A stretch of 64,000 nucleotides of DNA from Candidimonas sp. SYP-B2681 (GTDB taxonomy: Bacteria > Pseudomonadota > Gammaproteobacteria > Burkholderiales > Burkholderiaceae_B): contig NZ_RYDV01000005.1 of NCBI RefSeq assembly GCF_003971065.1, positions 1 through 64,000 on the forward strand. Direction: 5' to 3'. Below the pieces are notes generated by a model. The model was given only the letters and a program-made list of their open reading frames with translations. It was not told where the DNA came from and made no database searches. This document shows positions 18,180 through 27,422 of this stretch, in pieces; position 1 is the stretch's first letter; each line of letters opens with the position of its first letter. Position numbers and translations under genes: made by a program.

Positions 18180-19688
18180 ATGACCTTACCTCGCCCCCGC
18201 TTCCGGACCTCCCTTCGCGCCAAGGTTGCGTGCGCTGGTTTGGCCTCGGTATTGTTAGGGTCAGGGCTGGTGTATGGCCAGCCAGTCGGTCTACCGAGCA
18301 TGGGCTCTGCTTCCTCGGCCGAACTTTCCCCGGCCCTTGAGCGAACGCTCGGCGACGCCATCATGGAACAAGGTCGCCGTGATCCCACCTATATCGCCGA
18401 TCCTGATGTCAGCCAGTATCTAACCGACATGGGGCGTAGTCTTGTGGCGCAGGCTTCGGGCGGTAGCGGCCAGCGTATTACCGTTTTTGGTGTACGCGAT
18501 CCCCGAATCAATGCTTTTGCATTGCCAGGTGGATATATCGGAATAAATAGTGGTCTTGTGGTGTCGTCGCAATCCGAATCCGAACTCGCCTCCGTCGTGG
18601 CACACGAAATCGGTCATGTCGTTCAGCGTCACATTGCGCGGGGGCTAACACAACAGTCTCAAAGCACTGGTGTCATGATGGCAGCACTGGCTGCCGCACT
18701 GCTTGCCGCGCTTTCTGGCAGTGGCGATCTGGCGATGGGCGTCGCTGCTTTTGGCCAGGCGGCGGCAGTCGACCGGCAACTGGGTTTTTCCAGGCAGGCC
18801 GAACAAGAGGCCGATCGCGCCGGCTTCGAAATGATGCGCAAAACGGGCTATGATCCGCGCGGCATGGTCCGGATGTTTCAACAATTAAGCAATTCATCCA
18901 GGCTGAATGAGGGCATGGGCGGCGGCGACTATGCCAGCACCCACCCCTTGTCGATTCAGCGCCTGGCCGATATCGAGAACCGCGTAAGCGAAGCTCCATC
19001 CGTTCATACCAGGGGCAGCGACTCGTATTGGTACATACGGGCTAAATTGCGAATCGCACAAGCTCGTAACGCTCAGGCGCGGCGCATTGCAATCGAAAAG
19101 CTGCAGCTCGATGCGAAACAGTCGAACGGAGTAGAGCAGTCTGCCGCCTGGTACGGACTTGCCTACGCGGCTCTCCAGCAGAAAGACCTTGCACAGGCCG
19201 AGGATGCCCTGAAAAAAGCGCAGGGAGGCGGCCGTAACTCCCCGGAAATAGCCGGACTCGCGGTGTCGTTGGCATTGGCTAAAGGCAACGCCGCGGACGC
19301 CCTGAAATTAGCCCACGCGGCCTGGGATCGCTGGCCTGACAGTCAAGGCATTGCGCTCGCCAAAGTCGATTCATTGCAGAAAACCGGCCGCGATACCGAG
19401 GCCGTGCCTTTTTTGCAGCAACTTATCAAGCAGTGGCCCGATGTGCCCCGCTTATATCAATTGCTGGCGCAAAGCCAGGATCGGCTCGGCCAGAACGTTG
19501 CGGCGCGGCGCAGCATGGCTACCTACTATGATTTGACGGGCGCACTTCCGACCGCCGTCGAGCAACTGCAGCAGGCGCGCGCGATGACCAAGGATTTTTA
19601 TATTCAGTCCGAGCTTGATGTGCAAATTCGCAACCTTAAGGAACGGCTCAAGGCGGACCGCGAACTGCTTGAACGTTTCAAACCCTAG
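18180..19688 (+). CDS. M48-family periplasmic metalloprotease with TPRs (BepA-like)
   Basis: 502 residues with an N-terminal signal peptide (about 1-33, cleavage near VYGQP). The M48 peptidase domain has the zinc motif HEIGH at 142-146 and the third zinc ligand in EQEADRAG (Glu 210). The C-terminal half (about 290-480) is built of helical TPR-like repeats, e.g. YGLAYAALQQKDLAQAEDALKKA. BepA (YfgC) in E. coli resides in the periplasm, where it assists or degrades outer-membrane proteins such as LptD. It follows the CtaG-like gene by 18 bases. Confidence 0.92.
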   Translation: MTLPRPRFRTSLRAKVACAGLASVLLGSGLVYGQPVGLPSMGSASSAELSPALERTLGDAIMEQGRRDPTYIADPDVSQYLTDMGRSLVAQASGGSGQRITVFGVRDPRINAFALPGGYIGINSGLVVSSQSESELASVVAHEIGHVVQRHIARGLTQQSQSTGVMMAALAAALLAALSGSGDLAMGVAAFGQAAAVDRQLGFSRQAEQEADRAGFEMMRKTGYDPRGMVRMFQQLSNSSRLNEGMGGGDYASTHPLSIQRLADIENRVSEAPSVHTRGSDSYWYIRAKLRIAQARNAQARRIAIEKLQLDAKQSNGVEQSAAWYGLAYAALQQKDLAQAEDALKKAQGGGRNSPEIAGLAVSLALAKGNAADALKLAHAAWDRWPDSQGIALAKVDSLQKTGRDTEAVPFLQQLIKQWPDVPRLYQLLAQSQDRLGQNVAARRSMATYYDLTGALPTAVEQLQQARAMTKDFYIQSELDVQIRNLKERLKADRELLERFKP

Positions 19689-19750
19689 TCGGCTAGCTTG
19701 CCGCACTGCCTGATTTCGTTAAGCCGTTAGCGCATTTACTGCGTTGTCGG

Positions 19751-20842
19751 CTAGACGCCGGTCTCGAAAAATCGCGCCAGGCGGGTCGGCAACCAGCCTA
19801 TGTTCCCGGGAAAACTGCCAGTAACGAAAGCCACGTGCCCGCCCTCGGCAGGCTGGTGTAAAACGACTTTGGACGAGCAATCGTGAGATCCCGGCAGGGA
19901 GGGCCCTGGTATGAAAGGATCGTTCCGGGCATTGAGCACCAGAGCAGGGACTGCTATGGATTTCAGATAGGGCTTGCTGGAAGCTCGCGTCCAGTAATCC
20001 AGCGCATTCTTGTAGCCGTGCATGGGGGCCGTGTACAGGTTGTCAAAGTCGCGCAGGCTTTTAGCGTGGCTAAGCCTTAAGGCGTCGATATTGCCGGGAA
20101 ATCGCTTCGCTTTTTCCATGATTTTCGTCTTCATGGTTTTCAGGAAGTTGCGCGAATATAAATGCTTCCCTAGCCAAGTTTCGGATAGGCGTGTTCCGCA
20201 CGCCACCAGGTCCATAGGCACAGATACGGCAGCGCAGGCAGCTAGCCACGACACGGCCTCTGCCTGTTCCCCTATGTGCTTGAGCATCGCGTTGCCGCCC
20301 AGCGACACACCAATAGCGTGCCACCGTGCATTGGGCAAGCGCCGCCGCACGGTGTCGAGCATGAAGCCGATATCTTCCGAATCACCTGAGAAGTATGCGC
20401 GCGCCATGCGGTTGGGAAAGCCCGAACAACTACGAAAATGAGCGATAACGACTATCCACCCGCGAGCCCGGAAATATTGGCTGATCGCTTGGGCGTAGTG
20501 ACTCCGGCTACTGCCTTCGAGGCCATGGAACAGCACCACCGCCGGACTGTTGGGAGCACTAGGCAGCGTCGCCCAGTCGTCTTCGCGCATCCAACGCCTG
20601 GCGGCGGTCTGGCCCAGGCTGCCGTCGGGCTCCGAAGTTGCTCCGTTGGCCAGCTTGTCTGAAAACAGGCCGGGTCCAGTCCAGTCCATATCCAGGAAGT
20701 CGCCGTCGGGCGTATTGACTCGGTCGCGCACAAAGGAAATGTGGTGATAGCTGGCAGCGAGTGCTCCGTAAAGGGTTTGCACATGGCCGCCAGGCAGCCA
20801 CGCCGGAGTTGGGCAGGGAGAGGTGTCAATCTGTGCTGTCAC
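19751..20842 (-). CDS. YheT-like alpha/beta-hydrolase
   Basis: 363-residue cytoplasmic hydrolase. The N-terminus PAWLPGGHVQTLYGAL is typical of the YheT/EMB8 group. The oxyanion-hole strand reads VVLFHGLEGSSRSHYA and the nucleophile elbow IGVSLGGNA (Ser in GVSLGG), followed by the acid and His in the C-terminal third (NARNDPFIP and EGGHVAF). Its substrate is unknown. It converges with the BepA-like gene and lies 8 bases downstream of the NTF2-like gene. Confidence 0.9.
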   Translation of the reverse strand: MTAQIDTSPCPTPAWLPGGHVQTLYGALAASYHHISFVRDRVNTPDGDFLDMDWTGPGLFSDKLANGATSEPDGSLGQTAARRWMREDDWATLPSAPNSPAVVLFHGLEGSSRSHYAQAISQYFRARGWIVVIAHFRSCSGFPNRMARAYFSGDSEDIGFMLDTVRRRLPNARWHAIGVSLGGNAMLKHIGEQAEAVSWLAACAAVSVPMDLVACGTRLSETWLGKHLYSRNFLKTMKTKIMEKAKRFPGNIDALRLSHAKSLRDFDNLYTAPMHGYKNALDYWTRASSKPYLKSIAVPALVLNARNDPFIPGPSLPGSHDCSSKVVLHQPAEGGHVAFVTGSFPGNIGWLPTRLARFFETGV

Positions 20843-20850
20843 ATCCGCCT

Positions 20851-21273
20851 TCAGTGCAAGGTGTCGGGGCGGTCTTCCAACCCGAGGATGTCGACGTCTT
20901 GCGGAGCGTGCGAGGCGTGATGCATAACCATTTTCCAGCCGGAACGGCCTTTATGAAACACATTGGTCGCGTAGCAATTTGCGGTTTTTGGCCCCTGTGC
21001 CATTTTGACCGTGATCTGTTCGATCAGGACATGTACCGAGCTCATCACGCTGGACATGATCAGAGGTTGCACCGGATTGATTACTACGGGCCCGTTGTTG
21101 AATATTTGCTGCCAGGCGTCGTGTACCGCTACGTGGCCGGCGACGCGAACGCCGCCGGGGTGTATGCACACGATATCTTCGTCGTCGGCCCAGACACGCA
21201 TCATCAGCGCAAGGTCTGCTTGTCGAAGTGCCTGGTAGAAGGCTTGTTCAGCCTCTTGGGGAGTTGTAAACAT
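20851..21273 (-). CDS. SnoaL/NTF2-like small protein
   Basis: 140 residues from the ATG at 21273 (MFTTPQEAEQAFYQAL). A longer frame back to 21351 would overlap the zinc-finger gene and lacks support. The pattern is the NTF2-like cone: an N-terminal helix EQAFYQALRQADLALMMRVWADDEDIVCIHPGG, a second helix in HDAWQQIF, and strands ending GWKMVMHHASHAP. Proteins of this type (DUF4440/SnoaL group) are often of unknown function. No catalytic residues could be assigned. Confidence 0.85.
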   Translation of the reverse strand: MFTTPQEAEQAFYQALRQADLALMMRVWADDEDIVCIHPGGVRVAGHVAVHDAWQQIFNNGPVVINPVQPLIMSSVMSSVHVLIEQITVKMAQGPKTANCYATNVFHKGRSGWKMVMHHASHAPQDVDILGLEDRPDTLH

Positions 21274-21328
21274 AAAGCGGAGACCGTGTGTTGTCGAGAT
21301 GGCAAATGACAGTTGGCAAACGAGCTGC

Positions 21329-21541
21329 TTAGTGCCCGTGTGCCTTTTCACCTTCTTTTAATTCGTACGCCGCGCCACAGTAGGGGCACAGAGCCCTGCC
21401 TGTCTTGACGACCTCGATAAACACGCGGGGGTGCATGCTCCATAGGGGCGTACCCGGCCGTGGGCAGTAAAGCGGCAGATCTTTCGCCTCGACGAAAATG
21501 GTCTGGTCTTTGGGAACGTCGGATGTTGGGGCGCTGCTCAT
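21329..21541 (-). CDS. Zinc-finger (NDUFS6/zf-CHCC type) small protein
   Basis: 70 residues. The zinc ligands follow the CHCC spacing: Cys in LPLYCPRPG, His in WSMHPRVFIEV, then CPYCGAAYEL. This is the bacterial relative of the NDUFS6 subunit of complex I, usually annotated as a zinc-finger domain protein; in alpha- and betaproteobacteria it sits close to ilvE, as here (ilvE ends 45 bases upstream). Its biochemical role is not established. Confidence 0.9.
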   Translation of the reverse strand: MSSAPTSDVPKDQTIFVEAKDLPLYCPRPGTPLWSMHPRVFIEVVKTGRALCPYCGAAYELKEGEKAHGH

Positions 21542-21586
21542 GGTGTGTCCTAAAAAATAATGGGTCTGGTACGGCCAGACAGATAG

Positions 21587-22507
21587 TTATACTTTGCTTA
21601 ACCAGTGATGGTATTTGGTATTTTTGCCATTAACGACATCGAAGAAAGCATTTTGCAGCTTTTCTGTGATGGGTCCTCGGCGACCTGTTCCGATTACACG
21701 CAAGTCGATTTCGCGTATAGGGGTGACTTCCGCCGCTGTACCCGAAAAAAAGGCTTCGTCGGCAATGTACAGGTCGTCGCGCGTGAGGCGTTTGGTGTGA
21801 ATGGGAATGCCAAGGTCGGCCGCTAGCGAATGAAGGGTGGAACGCGTAATACCAGTAAGCGCCGAGGCGATTTCCGGCTCGCATAGCACACCGTCTTTAA
21901 CGATGAAGACATTTTCGCCGGAACCTTCTGCCACGAAACCATCTGTGTCGAGCAAGATGGCTTCGTCGTAGCCGTGATCAAGCGCTTCGGCATTGGCAAG
22001 AATCGAGTTGGCATAGGTACTGGCGACTTTGGCGCGCGGCATGGTCACGTTAACGTGTTGGCGCGCATACGAAGAGATTTTGACCCGAATCCCTGTCTTT
22101 AGTGCCTCTTCGCCTAGGTAGGCTCCCCAGGGCCAGGCCGCGATCGCCACGTGAACCACGGCACCCTTGGGGGAAACGCCCATTTTCTCGGCACCGTAGA
22201 ACACTATCGGACGGATGTAGCAGGAATCCAGACGGTTGCTTCGTACGACTTCGAGCTGCGCTGCGTTGATCGTGTCCTGGTCGAACGGCAATTGCATTTG
22301 GTAGATATGAGCCGAGTTGAACAATCGTTTGGTATGGTCATGCAGTCGAAAGATGGCCGTGCCGATGTCGGTGTTGTATGCGCGCACGCCTTCGAAAACG
22401 GACAGGCCATAATGCAAAGAGTGTGTAAGGACGTGGGTCGTGGCATCGCGCCAGGGCACTAGATTGCCGTCATACCAGATGAAACCATCACGATCGGACA
22501 TGGACAT
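21587..22507 (-). CDS. ilvE: Branched-chain amino acid aminotransferase IlvE
   Basis: PLP aminotransferase for the last step of Val, Leu and Ile synthesis, 306 residues from ATG 22507. This start has GGGAGAG at good spacing and gives the usual length; a longer frame to 22600 was rejected. Fold-type IV features: YGLSVFEGVRAY (about 39-50), the PLP Lys in RAKVASTYANS, and the cofactor loop EGSGENVF with ALTGITRSTL. The azlC gene is divergent across 70 bases, so both sets of branched-chain amino acid genes may share a control region. Confidence 0.95.
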   Translation of the reverse strand: MSMSDRDGFIWYDGNLVPWRDATTHVLTHSLHYGLSVFEGVRAYNTDIGTAIFRLHDHTKRLFNSAHIYQMQLPFDQDTINAAQLEVVRSNRLDSCYIRPIVFYGAEKMGVSPKGAVVHVAIAAWPWGAYLGEEALKTGIRVKISSYARQHVNVTMPRAKVASTYANSILANAEALDHGYDEAILLDTDGFVAEGSGENVFIVKDGVLCEPEIASALTGITRSTLHSLAADLGIPIHTKRLTRDDLYIADEAFFSGTAAEVTPIREIDLRVIGTGRRGPITEKLQNAFFDVVNGKNTKYHHWLSKV

Positions 22508-22577
22508 TAGGCTCTCCCAAAGATGAGGCTTGATTGTAGCAAGGGCGGCGACCTTACAATAACGACTTTCCAAAAAT

Positions 22578-23417
22578 ATGCGCCGCTTTCTTGGTGACAA
22601 GAAAAGGTCGATTCCGACCCAGGCTAAAAGTACGGCGTTGGCCCACGGGCTTGCCGAGTTGCATAAGGTGCGCGTGGTGGCTCAGATCGGTTTTTTTTCG
22701 AAATGGCAGGACCCTCATAACCGGCTGAATTTCAAGGCAGGCCTACACGATGCGCTGCCTGCACTGGTGGCCACTGGAACCTGGGGATTTGTGACAGGTA
22801 TTGCCCTGGTCAAATCAGGTCTTACCGAATCCATGGCGACCCTGATGACCCTGCTGGTGTATGCCGGCTCCGCCCAGTTGACCTCTTTGCCACTCATTGA
22901 ATCTGCGGCACCGCTATGGCTCATATTTGCCGCGGGGCTGGTGGTCAATATTCGATTTCTGATCTTCGGCGCCGCGCTACAGCCGTTCTTTCGTCACTTG
23001 GTATGGCCAAAACGTCTCGGACTCGGTTTTTTTTCGACTGATATCGCTTTTGTGCTTTTCATGGGGCGCTATGGTGAAAGCAAAGAAAAAGGCGGCACCG
23101 AACAGTTATGGTATTACCTGGGCATTATTGTTCCCGGTTGGTTTGTGTGGAATTCGTTTTCATTGCTGGGGATTTATTTAGGCGCCCTGGTGCCGGCCAG
23201 CTGGTCATTGGAATTCGCGGCGGTATTAGCGCTGATGGCGATCATTGTTCCGCTGGTAAAGACCCGTCCGATGGCGATGTGCTTGCTGACCGCAGGCTTG
23301 ATTGCCTGGCTGGGACAGCCGTTGCCATTGCGCTTAGGATTGGCCGCCGCCGTGCTGGGCGGTGTGCTGGCTGGCGTGCTAGGCGAGGCCATTCAGCATA
23401 GGGCCAGGAAGGGATGA
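22578..23417 (+). CDS. azlC: Branched-chain amino acid exporter large subunit AzlC
   Basis: 279 residues with about six to seven membrane segments. The AzlC pattern is clear: ALPALVATGTWGFVTGIALVKSGLTESMATLMTLLVYAGSAQL, then GLVVNIRFLIFGAAL and LVKTRPMAMCLLTAGL. The first 55 residues form a soluble, basic extension longer than usual, so a later start is possible. AzlC with AzlD exports branched-chain amino acids in known cases. Its stop overlaps the azlD start (ATGATG at 23414-23419). Divergent from ilvE. Confidence 0.92.
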   Translation: MRRFLGDKKRSIPTQAKSTALAHGLAELHKVRVVAQIGFFSKWQDPHNRLNFKAGLHDALPALVATGTWGFVTGIALVKSGLTESMATLMTLLVYAGSAQLTSLPLIESAAPLWLIFAAGLVVNIRFLIFGAALQPFFRHLVWPKRLGLGFFSTDIAFVLFMGRYGESKEKGGTEQLWYYLGIIVPGWFVWNSFSLLGIYLGALVPASWSLEFAAVLALMAIIVPLVKTRPMAMCLLTAGLIAWLGQPLPLRLGLAAAVLGGVLAGVLGEAIQHRARKG

Positions 23418-23761
23418 TGGCTGAATTGAATTACGATTTTTATATACTGGGCGCGATCGTTTTCCTGGCGATCTGCAGTTTCCTTACCCGGGCCGGGTAT
23501 TTTCTCTTCGGAGATTACCTGCCGCTCTCCGAGCCGGTGCGTCGGGCTCTTCGTTATGCGCCTACTGCTGCGCTAATAGGTATCGTTATTCCCGAGCTTA
23601 TGCCGTGGCGCGCAGAAGTTGGCCCGGTCTTCGATCTGAAGGTATTGGCGGCGTTGATCGCCGTTTTCCTTTACTGGCGCACCCGCAGCAGCCTGCTTGT
23701 TATTGTGGGCGGTATGGTCGCTTACTGGATCCTGCGCGCCTTATCGCACCATGTGGCGTAG
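23414..23761 (+). CDS. azlD: Branched-chain amino acid exporter small subunit AzlD
   Basis: 115 residues with four hydrophobic segments, the usual AzlD size. Typical stretches are AICSFLTRAGYFLFGDYLPLSEPVRRALRYAPTAALIGIVIPEL near the N-terminus and LAALIAVFLYWRTRSSLLVIVGGMVAYWIL at the end. It overlaps azlC by four bases; two ATGs (23414, 23417) are possible starts. Works as the partner of AzlC. Confidence 0.92.
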   Translation: MMAELNYDFYILGAIVFLAICSFLTRAGYFLFGDYLPLSEPVRRALRYAPTAALIGIVIPELMPWRAEVGPVFDLKVLAALIAVFLYWRTRSSLLVIVGGMVAYWILRALSHHVA

Positions 23762-23928
23762 TTGAATCGTAACAAAGCGTATGGTTTTAGCGACACTATC
23801 GGGTTTTTGCGGCCGCTCGTTGCGGCTAAAACACAGTAAATACCGAAGCTTGACCACGCTGCGCTAAAATAACCGGGTTATAAAAGCTTCGCGCGGGGTA
23901 CTCCGGCGTTGGGCGTAAACCACTTTCA

Positions 23929-25305
23929 ATGACAGACACTACAAACACACAAATCGACACTTCAGCCGCCACTTTTTCCGATTTCGGCTTGCATCCCAGC
24001 ATTCTCACGGCGGTCGCCGCAACCGGATACACCATACCCACGCCTATCCAGGCCCAAGCCATACCGATAGTCATGGACGGCAGGGATGTCATGGGGGCTG
24101 CCCAGACGGGTACCGGGAAAACCGCAGCGTTCACCTTGCCGATCCTGCATCGTCTGATGCAGTTTGCAAACGCCAGCGCGTCTCCGGCACGCCATCCGGT
24201 TCGAGCCCTCATTCTGACGCCTACGCGCGAGCTTGCCGATCAGGTATCCGACAGTGTCGTCACTTACAGCAAGTCGACACCGTTGCGTTCCACCGTGGTT
24301 TTTGGCGGGGTCGATATTAATCCTCAGCGCGAAGCGCTACGCCGCGGTTGTGAAGTGCTGATTGCCACGCCAGGCCGATTGCTTGACCATGTTGAGCAAA
24401 AAAATGTCAACCTGAGTCAGGTCGGGATTCTGGTCCTTGATGAAGCCGACCGGATGCTGGATATGGGCTTTTTGCCCGATCTGGACCGTATCATGCGTCT
24501 GTTGCCGGCTAACCGGCAAGGCCTGCTCTTTTCCGCTACGTTCAGCAACGAGATTCGCAAGCTCGGCCGTACCTATCTAAAGAATCCGGCCGAAATCGAA
24601 GTTGCCGCGCGCAATGCCACAGCGGAAAACGTTACTCAGATCGCTTATGCGATGTCGGGAAGTGAAAAGCGTGCCGCCGTGGTACACCTGGTCAAGTCAC
24701 GCGGTTTCAATCAGGTGATCGTTTTTTCCAATACCAAGATCGGCACGAGTCGACTGGCACGGGAACTGGTGCGCGACGGCGTTAAAGCCGAATCCATACA
24801 CGGTGACAAAAGTCAGATCGATCGCATGAAAGCTCTGGAAGCATTCAAGGCCGGAGAGCTCGAGGTCTTGGTTGCCACCGATGTCGCAGCGCGTGGTCTC
24901 GATGTCGCGGGTGTGCCCTGCGTCATCAATTACGATCTCCCCTACAACGCCGAGGACTATGTTCACCGTATAGGCCGCACTGGTCGTGCTGGCGCTTCGG
25001 GCGAAGCGATTGCCTTTTACACGCCCGACGAGGAACGGTATCTGCTTGATATCGAAAAGCTCATCAAATTCAAGGTTCCTCGTGGTCAGTTGGTATTGCC
25101 GGCGCCGGTGCGCAGCGCGCCTTCAGCCGGCCGCGGTGAACGTCGGTATCCGTCGGGAGCCAGCACATCAAGGCCTGTCGACGACTTTTTCTCCCGGCCC
25201 TACGTGCCCTCGGCGTCAAGCAGCACAACGACCGACGCCTCCAAGACCGGAGCGGTCAGTACAAGCAAGCGCTCGGTAGGCGTATTACTGGGCGGCAGGG
25301 GCTAG
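23929..25305 (+). CDS. DEAD-box RNA helicase (RhlE-like)
   Basis: 458-residue RNA helicase. The Q motif YTIPTPIQ is at 34-41, motif I AQTGTGKT at 58-65, PTRELA near 98-103, GGVDINPQREALRRG with TPGR at 147-150, the DEAD box at 171-174, SAT in LLFSATFS, and motif VI HRIGRTGRAG. The C-terminal tail is Ser/Arg/Pro-rich and low-complexity, as in RhlE. Such helicases remodel RNA in ribosome assembly and decay. The last 21 bases overlap the 3' end of the convergent thioredoxin-like gene. Confidence 0.94.
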   Translation: MTDTTNTQIDTSAATFSDFGLHPSILTAVAATGYTIPTPIQAQAIPIVMDGRDVMGAAQTGTGKTAAFTLPILHRLMQFANASASPARHPVRALILTPTRELADQVSDSVVTYSKSTPLRSTVVFGGVDINPQREALRRGCEVLIATPGRLLDHVEQKNVNLSQVGILVLDEADRMLDMGFLPDLDRIMRLLPANRQGLLFSATFSNEIRKLGRTYLKNPAEIEVAARNATAENVTQIAYAMSGSEKRAAVVHLVKSRGFNQVIVFSNTKIGTSRLARELVRDGVKAESIHGDKSQIDRMKALEAFKAGELEVLVATDVAARGLDVAGVPCVINYDLPYNAEDYVHRIGRTGRAGASGEAIAFYTPDEERYLLDIEKLIKFKVPRGQLVLPAPVRSAPSAGRGERRYPSGASTSRPVDDFFSRPYVPSASSSTTTDASKTGAVSTSKRSVGVLLGGRG

Positions 25306-25689
25306 CAGTATCTGCAGCAATGCTGGTCCGCCCTTAATGACTGGCGTGCGGTCATCCATGTGACTTATCAGGCGCGCCAGATGGCTGATATAAGGCAGCA
25401 GGGTGCCATAAAACAGGTTGCCCTTTGGGCCTTGTATGACTACTGTTGGAAAATTTTCAACGTCTTCCTCACCCAGTAAGTCGGGGCTTTCTTCGATGTC
25501 GATCCAGACAAAGGTGTGCTGTGGCCACTGATCCGCAAGTGAATCGAAGTCTGGTCGGTACTGGGTGCAGGTGTCACACCAGGCTGCGCAATAACAAGCA
25601 ATGACCAAACCCGTGCTTTCTTTCAGACGCGAACGGAGTGCGGGCGCATCATGTTGGGAATCATATACAGGCATAAAGACAAATGGCAT
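25285..25689 (-). CDS. Thioredoxin-like protein
   Basis: 134 residues with a thioredoxin fold and the redox motif WCDTC (Cys 38 and 41), preceded by the strand LVIACYCAA and followed by FDSLADQW and the cis-Pro segment NFPTVVIQG. No signal peptide is seen, so it should act in the cytoplasm. Its last seven codons overlap the end of the convergent helicase gene, a tight tail-to-tail overlap. Confidence 0.9.
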   Translation of the reverse strand: MPFVFMPVYDSQHDAPALRSRLKESTGLVIACYCAAWCDTCTQYRPDFDSLADQWPQHTFVWIDIEESPDLLGEEDVENFPTVVIQGPKGNLFYGTLLPYISHLARLISHMDDRTPVIKGGPALLQILLAPAAQ

Positions 25690-25734
25690 CCGGTTTGACT
25701 ATGATAGTCAGGTCATTAATTCAAGGCTTGAACT

Positions 25735-26550
25735 ATGAACAATACTAATTTGGCAGTTCGTGCCCGCTCGCCGGCTGTTAGTGGAGTGGGGGCTGTAGGC
25801 CTTGCGTTCAAAAGGGCACTGGTATCGCAATGTCATCCGAAAATGCTGGCGGCCTTGCTTCTACCCTTCATTATTGCCCTTCTAGGTGCCATTGTATTGC
25901 TATGGGCCTTCTGGACGCCACTGACCGGTTGGCTCAATACCGAAGCCGCCGACTGGGAGATCGTCAACCAGGTCGACCAGTGGTTGCTTGCCGTAGGGCT
26001 GTTCTCCATCAAGCTTTATCTGATACCTTTGCTCGCAGTCGCCATTTTGCTCCCCATGTCGGGCATATTAGGTCTGGTGATCGCGGCAGTTTTTGTTATG
26101 CCTATCGTTCTGCGGCATCTTGAAAAGCGCGAGTATCAAGGCATAGTGCGCCAGGGCAAGTACAGTACTGCCGTGGGAACCTGGAACGCCATCTGGGTTG
26201 GAACGCTATTTGTGGCCGGTTGGCTGATTACGATGCCGTTGTGGCTTATTCCGCCGTTTCCCATACTTTTGCCCATTTTCTGGTGGGCATTCGCATTCAC
26301 TCGTATGCTGCGTGTTGACGCCATCATCGAACACGCGACCCCCGAGGAACGGCGTTTCCTGTTCAGCCGACACAACCGGCAGCTATGGCTAATAGGGTTT
26401 TGTCTGTCCCTGATAAATTTGTTTCCACCCGCATGGCTTGTCTTGCCGGTATTTTCTGCGCTGGTATACGCTCATTTCAGCCTTGAAGCCCTGCGGCAGT
26501 TGCGGTCACAATCCGTCCTCGACGCCGAATTAACTGGATCAAGGTCCTAA
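25735..26550 (+). CDS. EI24/CysZ-like membrane protein
   Basis: 271 residues. Five or more hydrophobic segments and the pattern AFKRALVSQCHPKMLAALLLPFIIALLGAIVLLWAFWTPL at the N-terminus point to the EI24 domain family that includes the sulfate permease CysZ. A later stretch, PLWLIPPFPILLPIFWWAFAFTRMLRVDAIIEHATPEER, is characteristic of the betaproteobacterial branch. The transported substrate is unknown. Three bases separate it from the next gene, so they are probably cotranscribed. Divergent from the thioredoxin-like gene. Confidence 0.82.
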   Translation: MNNTNLAVRARSPAVSGVGAVGLAFKRALVSQCHPKMLAALLLPFIIALLGAIVLLWAFWTPLTGWLNTEAADWEIVNQVDQWLLAVGLFSIKLYLIPLLAVAILLPMSGILGLVIAAVFVMPIVLRHLEKREYQGIVRQGKYSTAVGTWNAIWVGTLFVAGWLITMPLWLIPPFPILLPIFWWAFAFTRMLRVDAIIEHATPEERRFLFSRHNRQLWLIGFCLSLINLFPPAWLVLPVFSALVYAHFSLEALRQLRSQSVLDAELTGSRS

Positions 26551-26552
26551 CT

Positions 26553-27359
26553 ATGCAAATTGCTGTAACTCCTAAAGTCCGATTGATCATCATCGGCGAT
26601 GAAATTCTTTCCGGGCGGCGCCAGGATAAACATTTTTCGAAACTGATCGAACTATTATCCCAACGCGGCATGCAGCTATCGGGCGCCGAATTCATTTCCG
26701 ATGAACGAGACGTTATTGCCTCGACCCTCGCGCGCAGCTTTGCGACTCCCGGTATTGTTTTTTGTTGCGGCGGAATTGGCGCTACGCCTGATGATCAAAC
26801 TCGCCAAGCTGCTGCACAGGCATTGGGTGTGGAATTGGTTTTACATCCCGAGGCGGCGCATCTGATTGCCGAACGTTGCGCCGATAACGAACGCCGCGGC
26901 CAAGGCAGCGGTGATATGTCCCTGCCCGAGAATCAGCAACGTTTGCAGATGGGCATGTTCCCCGAAGGCGCCGAAATTGTCCCCAATGCTTATAACAAGA
27001 TACCCGGCTTCTTTGTGCATAACCACACATTCATGCCCGGCTTTCCCGTCATGGCATGGCCCATGATGGAATGGACGCTCGATACGCGCTACCGCGACCT
27101 TCATCACACCATTACCCGGGTTGAACATTCCTTCCTGGTTTTCAAATTGCCCGAATCCCGTATTACGCCTGCCCTAGAAGAGCTCGAACGAAAATGGCCG
27201 GGCGTGAAGGCGTTCAGCTTGCCCAGTATGGGCGAGACGGGGTTCCCGCATATTGATTTGGGCGTCAAAGGGGAGCCTCAAGCTGCCGCTGAAGCCTTGG
27301 CGTATCTGCGATCGGAAGTGCTCAGAGTTGGCGGGGAACTTATTCCTCCCCAAAAATAA
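26553..27359 (+). CDS. Molybdopterin-binding (MoaB/CinA N-terminal domain) protein
   Basis: 268 residues. The N-terminal 170 residues are the MoCF-biosynthesis fold: IIIGDEILSGRRQDKHF, then FCCGGIGATPDDQTRQA, the signature GGxGxTxDD loop. The rest resembles the linker part of CinA-like proteins without the C-terminal deamidase domain. Related proteins are annotated as competence/damage-inducible protein A-like. The actual substrate is not known. It follows the EI24 protein by three bases. Confidence 0.88.
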   Translation: MQIAVTPKVRLIIIGDEILSGRRQDKHFSKLIELLSQRGMQLSGAEFISDERDVIASTLARSFATPGIVFCCGGIGATPDDQTRQAAAQALGVELVLHPEAAHLIAERCADNERRGQGSGDMSLPENQQRLQMGMFPEGAEIVPNAYNKIPGFFVHNHTFMPGFPVMAWPMMEWTLDTRYRDLHHTITRVEHSFLVFKLPESRITPALEELERKWPGVKAFSLPSMGETGFPHIDLGVKGEPQAAAEALAYLRSEVLRVGGELIPPQK

Positions 27360-27422
27360 ATCTTGCCAGACGGACTGTTTGTTTCATATTATGGAATTGT
27401 TGCATTGCGACATAACCAGGCC

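Noticed and set aside
19689-19755. Direct repeat GTCGGCTAG between the BepA-like and YheT-like genes
   Set aside because: Nine bases occurring twice about 60 bases apart with no other sign of an element; could be chance.
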